In this document: piece by piece, positions 34,476 to 41,969 of the stretch
How the letters are laid out: each line of letters starts with the position of its first letter
Numbering within the stretch: position 1 is the first letter of the stretch
DNA from: Fibrivirga algicola
GTDB taxonomy: Bacteria; Bacteroidota; Bacteroidia; Cytophagales; Spirosomataceae
DNA length: 64,000 nucleotides
Assembly: GCF_011742925.1 (NCBI RefSeq)
Contig: NZ_WAEL01000005.1
Span: 453,934-517,933 of the forward strand
Direction of reading: 5' to 3'
Notes under the pieces: generated by a model
What the model saw: only the letters and a program-made list of their open reading frames with translations
Told to the model about the DNA's origin: nothing
Database searches by the model: none
Program-made: the position numbers and the translations under genes

Positions 34476-36494
34476 TTACTGGACTACCGGAAAAGCCACA
34501 ATGCGGAGTTTTGAGCAGCCATACGGAATCAGCGTGATGGTTTCTTCCTGTTTGGCTACGTCTCCTTTGTAAATTCCGTCGCGAGCCGACACCGGCTGAT
34601 GGGCTACCCCGTTGCCAGCCTTCCAGCCGGGTATTTTGCGGCCCTTCGTCGTGATCGTGATGGGTGCATTGGCGGCGTTCCAGACAAAGCCGGTTGGTGG
34701 TTTTAGGGTAATGGTGGTGCTGCCAGCGGGGTCTTTCACCACCGCTTGCGGTAGGCCGTAGTTCCAGTCGCCGGTTGGTTTCAGTTCGTAATACGTACCT
34801 TCTTCTTTCAGCTCATGCTTCGTGGTGTTGTCTGGTACGTGCAGGGCGAACACCAGGGGGCCCCGTTCAACGCTGCGCGAATTCTTGGCCCAGTTGCTGG
34901 TTGTCACGGTCATGGGCAAGGTAAGGGTAACCACATCGCCGGGTTGCCAAGTACGTTGCAACGTCGCGATCCGACCGCCCTGACTGGTGTGGAGCACCTT
35001 TCCGTTGAGCGAGATCGTGGCCTGTTTGCACCAGCCCGGAATGCGGAGTTCAAACGGGAAAGCCATTGCCCTGGGTGCATCTATCGTGAACTGGATCTGA
35101 TCGGTGAAGGGGTAGCCGGTTTCTTCCCGAATAGTGATTTTTGTGCCGCCAAGAGTGGTTGTCAGCGTATTGGGCGCGTAGGCGAGCGCGGCCAGCCCGT
35201 TGTTGGTGCCGTACCACAGGTGCGAGCTGAATTTAGTCCAGCCCTGATGCATGTTGGCGGTACAGCAGGTGTACCCGGCATAGGGACCAAACACGTTGTT
35301 CATGCCCCGCTCGAAAGGAAGCGAAAAATCGAACACGCCCCGGCTCACCTCCACCTGATTGGCAATCTGAAAGTATTGCCGGCTGTTGTAATCGTCGGTG
35401 GTTTGGGTGGGCATGGCGTTGAACGTCATGCGTTCGAGCGCATCCATGTAGGTTGGGTCGCCGGTGATAGCAATGGCCTGTTCGAGCGAAAACATGGTTT
35501 CAACAATGGCGCAGAGTTCAATGCCCTGCGTGGGGTCGTTGCCGTGCAGGTCTTCATCGCCTGAGAACATGCCGTGAGGTAGCCCGTGCAGTAACATCAG
35601 GTCGTTCCAGCCAGTTTTTAGGGCCTGCAGGTCAGTGGGGTTTTTACTGGCCTGGTACTGAATGGCGGGGAGTTTCAGGCCCATGCCCACGTTTACGGCG
35701 TGGCGGTTCATCCAGGCGTCGCCGTTTTGTTGCGCTGCCGCCTGCATCACCCAGTTGCGCCCGCCAAAAAACTGTGTCCAGGGCGTTGTTTGCTGACTCA
35801 GCAGCTTACCCAGGTCCAGCAGGAATTTGTCGCCGGTCGTATTGTAAAGCCAGTACACCGACATCAGGTTGTCGCCGCCCCGCGCCGTCGACCATTCCGT
35901 CCATTTCCCCAGCGGACAGTTTTTCAGGTTGTCGTACTGGTAGCGGAAATACTTCGTCATAAACGGAAGCACCCGCTTATCGCCGGTAGCCTGGTAGTGC
36001 TGCTGCAACACCTTCATCATGACCATACGGGGCCACCAGTCTTCGCCCTGATCACAGGTGGTGAGGGGCTTTCCGTCGCGCTCGGTTTTGGTAATTGGCC
36101 CAAAATAACCCGATGGGCGCTGCGACTGAATGGCCCAGTCGATGTAGCGGTTTACTTTATCGAGCAGTGGCTTATCGCCGATCAGGTGAGCGAGCGGAAG
36201 GGCACCGTCGAGCCAGTAGGGTGTTTCTTCCCAGCCATCGCCTCTACCACCGAGCCAGCCGTTATCATTTTTGATCTTCCAGTAATACTCGTCGAGGTGC
36301 CCCGTGGTGCCGTCGCGCATGATGTCGAGCTGGGTACGTAGCCAGCCCTGCGGCCTGATGGTGCCGAGCGGCATTTCGCGGTATCTGGTTGGAGCCAGCG
36401 GCGCGCGGTTGCCAATGGGCTGCGTTGGTTGCGCACAAAGCGTGGTAGAGTGGCCCAGGAGGGAAGCTAGCAGGACAAAAATGGCGATGCGCAT
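34476..36494 (-). CDS. Secreted GH127-family glycoside hydrolase (beta-L-arabinofuranosidase-like, DUF1680)
   Basis: Start at 36494 gives 672 residues with a signal peptide (MRIAIFVLLASLLGHSTTLCAQ, split as MRIAIFVLLASLLG and HSTTLCAQ). The (alpha/alpha)6 barrel reads EMPLGTIRPQGWLRTQLD, DGWEETPYWLDGALPLA and TEWSTARGGDNLMSVYWLYN. A double cysteine C410-C411 in GYTCCTANMHQGW corresponds to the nucleophile/zinc cysteines of GH127 arabinofuranosidases. The C-terminal beta part is DUF1680-typical. The GH127 label is by family; specificity (arabinofuranoside or related furanoside) is inferred. It probably forms a catabolic row with the glutaminase-like and GDSL genes. Confidence 0.88.
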   Translation of the reverse strand: MRIAIFVLLASLLGHSTTLCAQPTQPIGNRAPLAPTRYREMPLGTIRPQGWLRTQLDIMRDGTTGHLDEYYWKIKNDNGWLGGRGDGWEETPYWLDGALPLAHLIGDKPLLDKVNRYIDWAIQSQRPSGYFGPITKTERDGKPLTTCDQGEDWWPRMVMMKVLQQHYQATGDKRVLPFMTKYFRYQYDNLKNCPLGKWTEWSTARGGDNLMSVYWLYNTTGDKFLLDLGKLLSQQTTPWTQFFGGRNWVMQAAAQQNGDAWMNRHAVNVGMGLKLPAIQYQASKNPTDLQALKTGWNDLMLLHGLPHGMFSGDEDLHGNDPTQGIELCAIVETMFSLEQAIAITGDPTYMDALERMTFNAMPTQTTDDYNSRQYFQIANQVEVSRGVFDFSLPFERGMNNVFGPYAGYTCCTANMHQGWTKFSSHLWYGTNNGLAALAYAPNTLTTTLGGTKITIREETGYPFTDQIQFTIDAPRAMAFPFELRIPGWCKQATISLNGKVLHTSQGGRIATLQRTWQPGDVVTLTLPMTVTTSNWAKNSRSVERGPLVFALHVPDNTTKHELKEEGTYYELKPTGDWNYGLPQAVVKDPAGSTTITLKPPTGFVWNAANAPITITTKGRKIPGWKAGNGVAHQPVSARDGIYKGDVAKQEETITLIPYGCSKLRIVAFPVVQ

Positions 36495-36623
36495 AGCGAA
36501 CGATAAGTTGACGACGAACCACCCTGATCGAACCAGGTACGTCTGCTTATGTAAAGACACAAGCCGGCTAACTTACCCTACATCGACCGGGTAGCCACTG
36601 GCTGGCCAACGCGCCGAAAATGC

Positions 36624-37910
36624 TCAGAACTGCTCGTGAATCGTCTTTAGCAACTCGCCCGTACGGCGACGTATTTCACTGACCGGTTGCGTGAAATTGT
36701 TATGCATAATGCTGAAGTAGAGGATCTTACCGCGTTGCGTGCGTACATAGCCGCTCAGGTTATACACGCCCGTCATCGACCCCGACTTGGCAAACACATA
36801 CGGTTGGCCGCCTGTTCTGATCGAGGCCAGCGTACCTGACTGACCAGCGGCGGGCAACAACATAAACAGGCGTTGCTGCGGTACAAGGGCACTAATTTTT
36901 TTAAGCAGGTCGATCAACACAGTGGGGGTAAACAGGTTGTACCGCGACAGCCCCGATCCATCGACCCACCGGGCGCTACCGACCGGGTTGTGCAGACTAT
37001 CGGCCACGCGGCGCAATTCGACCGCCGGGGCCAGGCTGGTGGCGTTGCGTTCGGCAGATGCCATAAATAGCACCTGTTCGGCAAACTGATTGTCGCTCAC
37101 CTGTAGCATTCGTTTGTAAAGCGAATCGGTCGGGAAGCCACGCACCAGTTGCGCATCGGCCGGTACGGGTAGCTGCACAAGGCCAACGGGTCGGCGGAGT
37201 GTATCCGAAAGTAACTGAGCAGCCAAGGCGGACGACCAGCGAAACGGCACATCCTGACGGCCTGCCCGAGCAGTGACCGGGCGCGTAAACTGATTACCGA
37301 ACTCGCTTCGACGCACGCTGTTTCCCGGGTTGGCTACCCGAATGCTATCGGCAAAGCGGCGGGGGCTAACCGTGCTGACCGACGAGGGTGTTGTGGCGAA
37401 CCGTACGACGTTGCCGAAAAGAGGCAGTGGGGCCAGTTCGGGTGAGTAGTCATCATTGTAATCGTCCCAGGCCCAGCCCGCGCCAAACCGGGGACCACTG
37501 TAGTTTGCGGGGGAGAAAAAGAGTTGCTCCGGCCGTTTCCGCAGAAAGGCCAGTAACGTGGTATCGGGTAAATCAGGGTGCAGGGTCAACGGGTTGCCCG
37601 TTCCCCAGAAAATGAGCGAATCAGTCTGACCAACGCCTTTCCGGACAACGTACCTGAAGGCGGGCAACGAGTCGTGCAGGGTGAGCAGGCCCGCGTAAAA
37701 ACTAAACAGCTTGGTGTTCGAAGCGGGGGTGAATGGCTTGTCGGCATTGTAGGCGATCACCATCTTTTGCTTCGTCGGATCATACAGCGCCACACCCGTA
37801 AAATGATCGGTGTAAAGGGCTTTCGTATGTAACTCACGGCTAAGTCGCCGGGCGGGTGAACAACCAATTCCGATAACGACCAGCAAAACCAGCCACACAT
37901 ATGTTTTCAT
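36624..37910 (-). CDS. dacB: D-alanyl-D-alanine carboxypeptidase/endopeptidase, PBP4 type (S13)
   Basis: A 428-residue low-molecular-weight penicillin-binding protein, lipid-anchored by the signal VVIGIGCSPA (Cys17). It trims and splits peptide cross-links of peptidoglycan. The catalytic motifs are SxxK at Ser64-Asn-Thr-Lys67 (TPASNTKLFS), the SxN region DGSGLSRYN, and KSG at Lys375 (FAKSGSMTGVYN). The long insert between SxxK and SxN is typical of the S13 (DacB/PBP4) class. It is transcribed alone, upstream of the GH127 gene. A lipoprotein form of PBP4 is common in Bacteroidota. Confidence 0.92.
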   Translation of the reverse strand: MKTYVWLVLLVVIGIGCSPARRLSRELHTKALYTDHFTGVALYDPTKQKMVIAYNADKPFTPASNTKLFSFYAGLLTLHDSLPAFRYVVRKGVGQTDSLIFWGTGNPLTLHPDLPDTTLLAFLRKRPEQLFFSPANYSGPRFGAGWAWDDYNDDYSPELAPLPLFGNVVRFATTPSSVSTVSPRRFADSIRVANPGNSVRRSEFGNQFTRPVTARAGRQDVPFRWSSALAAQLLSDTLRRPVGLVQLPVPADAQLVRGFPTDSLYKRMLQVSDNQFAEQVLFMASAERNATSLAPAVELRRVADSLHNPVGSARWVDGSGLSRYNLFTPTVLIDLLKKISALVPQQRLFMLLPAAGQSGTLASIRTGGQPYVFAKSGSMTGVYNLSGYVRTQRGKILYFSIMHNNFTQPVSEIRRRTGELLKTIHEQF

Positions 37911-38046
37911 ACTCTACAGACAGCCGGCGTTAACGCGCTGGCGTAAAACCCAAAGCTATGCACCGATTTTGGTAATCGGTCAAGGGCAAAAGCAGAAGAA
38001 GGCAAATCCAGCCGTATTAGTCGCTGGTAGGTGTTGCCATACGTAA

Positions 38047-38078
38047 AAGCCGCTCTCAGCGTAAGCTGAAAGCGGCTT
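38047..38078 (-). terminator. Terminator of the Tat-signal aminotransferase gene
   Basis: A 14-bp stem with one mismatch (38047-38060 with 38065-38078) and a GTAA loop. On the minus strand it ends CGGCTTTTACG, a short T run. It lies 22 bp after the aminotransferase stop. Confidence 0.75.
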
Positions 38079-38100
38079 GCTTTAGTGTTCCGTTGGTTGG

Positions 38101-39267
38101 TTAGCCAACTACCTTCTTGAAGCTGTCGACAAACATGCCCATTTCTTCCATGGTGCCGATACTGACCCGGCAGAAGGGCTGCCCGTCGATGTCGCGGGTT
38201 TGAATGCCAATGCCCTGTGCCATCATCTGCTCGCTGAACGCTTTGCCCTTCATCCGGATCGGGAACAGCATAAAGTTGGCGTACGACGGAATGATCTCGT
38301 ACCCCATTTCGGTTAGTGCCTTCACCGTGAAATCGCGCGCTTTAGCGTTTTCGGTGCGGCAATGGTTCTGCCAGGCAATGTCTTGGTAGCTGGCAATGCC
38401 GGCCATCAGCGTGGTTACGCTGACGTCGTGTTCGGCACCGATGTACTGATGCATGGCTTCGAGCATAGCTGGCTGGGCAATGGCATAACCCAGACGCAAC
38501 CCCGCGAAGCCGTGAATTTTAGAGAACGTACGTGCCAGAATGACGTTCAGGCCTTCGGCAACCAGTTTGCCCAGCATCGGCCGATCGGTTGGCGACAGGA
38601 AATCGATGTATGCTTCGTCGATGAAAACAGGTGCTTTAGGCGCTACGGCCCGGCAAAACGCTTCGAGTTCGGCAGGCGGCAGAATGGTGCCGGTTGGGTT
38701 GTTCGGGTTTACGATGTACACCAGCTTCACGTCGGGCGTCAGAGCGGCCTGAATAGCGGGCAGGTCGAACCGGAATTCTTTGGTTAGTGGAAGGGCCTTT
38801 ACCGTAGCGCCAAACAGGGTCGATTTCTTGAGCAGATCTTCATACGTTGGCCGGCAGGTTAAAATGGTGCCACCGCCCTTGGCAAAATGTTCGGCCGCCG
38901 CTAGTAACATATCCGACGAACCAGGCGACATCATGATGTGCTCAGGCTTGATGCCTTCGTTGTCGGCAATGAGTTTTTTCATTGGCCCGAACTCGCTCCA
39001 CGCATAGCGATTCCCCGAGCTGGCCGAATCGATAATTGCCTTCTTCGCGCTTGGCGCAATACCCAATGGATTCTCGTTGGCCAGCAACCGTGCCCGTAGC
39101 TTAGGTGCCGATGGAGGCAAAACCAGGTGCTCCTTCGTAAAGGCTTCGGCAGGCATAGCAGGCAAGGCAGCGCCCGGTGCTGCCTGCGACGCGTTCCAGC
39201 GACCAAGACCGAGCGTAGCGGTAAATAGACTGCTGGCTTTTAACCAGTTGCGGCGTGATAAACTCAT
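38101..39267 (-). CDS. Aminotransferase class I/II, HisC-like, with a Tat signal peptide
   Basis: A 388-residue PLP enzyme of fold type I. The N-terminus LSRRNWLKASSLFTATLGL is a twin-arginine (Tat) signal, followed by AAPGAALPAMPAEAF, so the folded enzyme with its PLP should be exported to the periplasm. The catalytic part has LLANENPLGIAPS, the HisC-like start of the substrate region, VNPNNPTGT, IDEAYIDFL with the pyridine-ring Asp, and Lys250 in ARTFSKIHGFAGLRLG (Schiff base). All PLP residues look intact. It is closest by eye to histidinol-phosphate aminotransferases, but the signal argues for a different, periplasmic role. It is transcribed alone; a 424-bp AT-rich region lies upstream. 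Confidence 0.88.
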   Translation of the reverse strand: MSLSRRNWLKASSLFTATLGLGRWNASQAAPGAALPAMPAEAFTKEHLVLPPSAPKLRARLLANENPLGIAPSAKKAIIDSASSGNRYAWSEFGPMKKLIADNEGIKPEHIMMSPGSSDMLLAAAEHFAKGGGTILTCRPTYEDLLKKSTLFGATVKALPLTKEFRFDLPAIQAALTPDVKLVYIVNPNNPTGTILPPAELEAFCRAVAPKAPVFIDEAYIDFLSPTDRPMLGKLVAEGLNVILARTFSKIHGFAGLRLGYAIAQPAMLEAMHQYIGAEHDVSVTTLMAGIASYQDIAWQNHCRTENAKARDFTVKALTEMGYEIIPSYANFMLFPIRMKGKAFSEQMMAQGIGIQTRDIDGQPFCRVSIGTMEEMGMFVDSFKKVVG

Positions 39268-39691
39268 TGACTTAGCTTGTTAGGTTGTAGAAGTAGAATT
39301 GAAGATTGGCTGATTGAATAACAAGTTTTGCTATTGTCTTTTGTCAAATCTTCAAACTATAATTCTTATTTCAAACTATAATTAAAAATTATGTATTGCT
39401 TAATTAGTATAATGCAAAATATAATCTGATTCAATCAATTTTGCTGGCATCCAGTCAGCGTTATACAGCCCCAGTGCTGGTCCTAACAAGCTAATTAGTA
39501 AGCAACTGAGCATAAAACCAATGTTACTTTTGTCTATATAGTTTACCTTATTAGTATACTTATAGCTAGATTAAAAGATTATAAAAGTGCAACCGAAACC
39601 GGGGTGAATTGCGTACATAGGCACACATAGTTGTACATACATTAAAATGTTATACTTTCATTTTTGTATTGCAATCACCTAGCCTACTCTC
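39268..39691. other. AT-rich gene-free region upstream of the aminotransferase and acetyltransferase
   Basis: These 424 bp between two divergent genes are clearly richer in A/T than the rest of the window and contain no open frame with coding character. They hold a 14-bp direct repeat (39351-39383) and, near the right end, TTG at 39631-39633 with TACTTTCA at 39653, a weak promoter candidate for the acetyltransferase. No small RNA or tRNA is recognised. The sequence looks regulatory, or a scar of a lost gene. Confidence 0.6.
39351..39383. repeat. 14-bp direct repeat in the AT-rich region
   Basis: TTCAAACTATAATT occurs exactly at 39351-39364 and 39370-39383, starts 19 bp apart (about two helical turns). 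Tandem sites with such spacing can be a regulator binding pair upstream of the aminotransferase. Confidence 0.6.
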
Positions 39692-40204
39692 ATGAAACCC
39701 ACACGGATCATTTCGTACGAGCCTCACTACCAAGCCTCGTTTAAGCAAATCAACATTGACTGTATTAGCGATTTATTCACCGTTGAGCCGCATGACCTGG
39801 AGCAATTGGATCATCCTGAGTTGCACATCTTACCCAATGATGGCGAAATTCTGCTCGCTCAGCAGGAGGAGACAATTGTAGGAACGGTTGCACTTATCCG
39901 CACCGGTTCTGATGAGTTCGAATTAGCCAAGATGGGCGTTGCCAGAGGAGCCCGTGGCCTTGGCATTGGCCGACTTCTATGCGAAGCAGCCGTTGACTAC
40001 GCTCGCCAGAAAGGAGCCCGGCGTGTCTGGCTTGAGTCGAATAAGAAGGCGGCAGCAGCAGTACAACTCTACGAGAGCATTCGTTTCGTGCACATCCCGC
40101 TCAGAGACAGTCCGTACGCACGGGCCGATGTGCATATGGAATTGATGCTGGAGTTGACTACTCCACGGCAAACGCCAGTAGCCAGCGAGCCACAGTTGAA
40201 TTAG
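39692..40204 (+). CDS. GNAT family N-acetyltransferase
   Basis: A 170-residue acetyltransferase. The acetyl-CoA motif is in FELAKMGVARGARGLGIGRLLCEAA (V-x-x-x-x-R-G-x-G type), with LESNKKAAAAVQLYESIRF and a C-terminal VHMELML completing the fold. The type is close to PaiA/RimI-like enzymes that act on small molecules; the substrate is unknown. The frame ends at 40204, which is 47 bp past the nuoM stop at 40158, so the two convergent genes overlap at their 3' ends. Confidence 0.87.
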   Translation: MKPTRIISYEPHYQASFKQINIDCISDLFTVEPHDLEQLDHPELHILPNDGEILLAQQEETIVGTVALIRTGSDEFELAKMGVARGARGLGIGRLLCEAAVDYARQKGARRVWLESNKKAAAAVQLYESIRFVHIPLRDSPYARADVHMELMLELTTPRQTPVASEPQLN

Positions 40205-41849
40205 TTAAGTTGAAGATGAGGTTGGGGAATAACCCCAATCCCAGGGCCAGCAGGGCCAGTGGGATGAGCATCAGACGTTCGCGGGCTGTAAGGTCGGCGA
40301 GCGGGTCGATGACGGACTGACCGGGCGCTGCGCTCAGCGAACGTACCCACGTGGTGCCAAAAAACATGCGCTGCAACGTCCATAGGAAATAAGCGGCGGC
40401 TAGAATAATGCCCAGCGTGGAAACGGCAGTGAGCCAGCCTGGCAGGTACAGCGACTGGTAGCTGCCCATCAGTGTGAATAGTTCGCCGATAAAACCGGGG
40501 AAACCGGGCAGACCCAACGACGCAAAAAAGGCAATAGCCGTGAGTGTTGCATACTGGGGCATGGGGGTCATCAGGCCACGATACGAATCGATGCGGCGGT
40601 CATGCGTGCGGTCGTATAGAACACCGGTCAGCAGAAACAGCATAGATGACAGAATACCGTGGCTGACCATCTGATACACTGCCCCGTTGATGCCTTCTGC
40701 GGTCAGGGAAGCCACACCCAGCAGCACAAAGCCCATGTGGGAAACCGATGAGTAGGCTATCAGCTTCTTAAGGTCGTACTGCGCCAGCGCACTTAACCCG
40801 CCATACACGATCGTTAACGTACCCAGCGCGGCCAGTGTCGTTGCGTATTCGGCCCCGGCTTCGGGGAATAGTCCCCAGGCTACCCGGATAAAGCCATACC
40901 CACCGATTTTCAGCAGCACGCCCGCCAGCACAACCGATACCGGCGTGGGGGCTTCAACGTGGGCATCGGGTAGCCAGGTATGGAACGGTACGATGGGTAA
41001 CTTGATGGCAAAGCCCAGGAAAACGGCCCAGAACGCCAGCATCCGGCTGGGCATGCCCCCAATCAGCACCTCGCCCGCACCACTCAGAAACGAACTGGGC
41101 AGGTAGTTGCCGCCGTCGGCCATGTACCGCCAGTCGAACGTGTGCACAATCAGGGCGGGGTTAAGCTGACCAGTGGCCAGCTGTGCCTGAAGCAACTGTC
41201 GAATCTCATCGGTGAAGTCGCCCGTACCAGCAATGAGCCCCGCATTAATCGCCGTGCTGATGGGGTCCATGACCGACAGGTACAAGCCGATCATTACCAG
41301 CAGAATCAGCACCGAGCCAGCCAGCGTATACAGGAAGAACTTGATCGAGGCGTATTCGCGCCGTGGTCCGCCCCAAAGCCCGATGAGGAAATACATGGGC
41401 AGGAGCATGAACTCGAAAAACAGAAAGAAGAGAAAGAAATCGATGGCCAGAAAGCACCCCATGATGGTGCCCGTCAGCAACAGATACAACGAGAAATAAG
41501 CACGGGTACGTTGCGTGATCGTCCACGACGACACCACGCCCACCAGCATGACCACCGCCGATAGCAGCACGAGAGGCAGACTAATGCCGTCGACACCCAC
41601 CAGGTAATCGATCGACGCTACGCCCAGGCTACCGAGCGGGAGTGTAATCCAGTCGGCCTGTTCGAGTAGCTGATACGCTGGATTAGCAGGTACGTATTGC
41701 GCATAGGCGAGCGCACTGAACACTACTTCCGCCAGGGTAACGGCCAGCGCAACCGAGCGGAACAGTGCAGGGCGTTCACCCGGCAGCAAAGCCACCAGTA
41801 TAGACCCCGCGATGGGAAGAAAAATAAGGAGCGAAAGTAGGTTCGTCAT
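40158..41849 (-). CDS. nuoM: NADH-quinone oxidoreductase subunit M
   Basis: One of the antiporter-like membrane subunits of respiratory complex I, which pumps protons in step with quinone reduction. The start at 41849 (MTNLLSLLIFLPIAGSILVALLPG) gives 563 residues and about 14 TM helices. Signatures include EFMLLPMYFLIGLWGG with the key TM5 Glu, PFHTWLPDAHVEAPTPVSVVLAG with lysine-rich neighbours, KLIAYSSVSHMGFV, and GFPGFIGELFTLMG. It follows nuoL on the minus strand across 120 bp. Its last codons overlap the convergent acetyltransferase gene. Confidence 0.95.
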   Translation of the reverse strand: MTNLLSLLIFLPIAGSILVALLPGERPALFRSVALAVTLAEVVFSALAYAQYVPANPAYQLLEQADWITLPLGSLGVASIDYLVGVDGISLPLVLLSAVVMLVGVVSSWTITQRTRAYFSLYLLLTGTIMGCFLAIDFFLFFLFFEFMLLPMYFLIGLWGGPRREYASIKFFLYTLAGSVLILLVMIGLYLSVMDPISTAINAGLIAGTGDFTDEIRQLLQAQLATGQLNPALIVHTFDWRYMADGGNYLPSSFLSGAGEVLIGGMPSRMLAFWAVFLGFAIKLPIVPFHTWLPDAHVEAPTPVSVVLAGVLLKIGGYGFIRVAWGLFPEAGAEYATTLAALGTLTIVYGGLSALAQYDLKKLIAYSSVSHMGFVLLGVASLTAEGINGAVYQMVSHGILSSMLFLLTGVLYDRTHDRRIDSYRGLMTPMPQYATLTAIAFFASLGLPGFPGFIGELFTLMGSYQSLYLPGWLTAVSTLGIILAAAYFLWTLQRMFFGTTWVRSLSAAPGQSVIDPLADLTARERLMLIPLALLALGLGLFPNLIFNLTNSTVARWLLAFAVE

Positions 41850-41969
41850 TAAAAGGGTAGTTGCCTGCGGCGTCAATTCGCTATGTACTCAAGAAGAAGC
41901 AGTTCATACAAAGGCACACAGCGTTAAAAAATGGCTAGTTCGTGCATTGCCTCTTGGTTAATCTACTTC

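Noticed and set aside
34815..35564. A 249-codon open frame antisense to the GH127 gene
   Set aside because: It mirrors GC-rich codons of the hydrolase; the protein has no recognisable motif and no start context.
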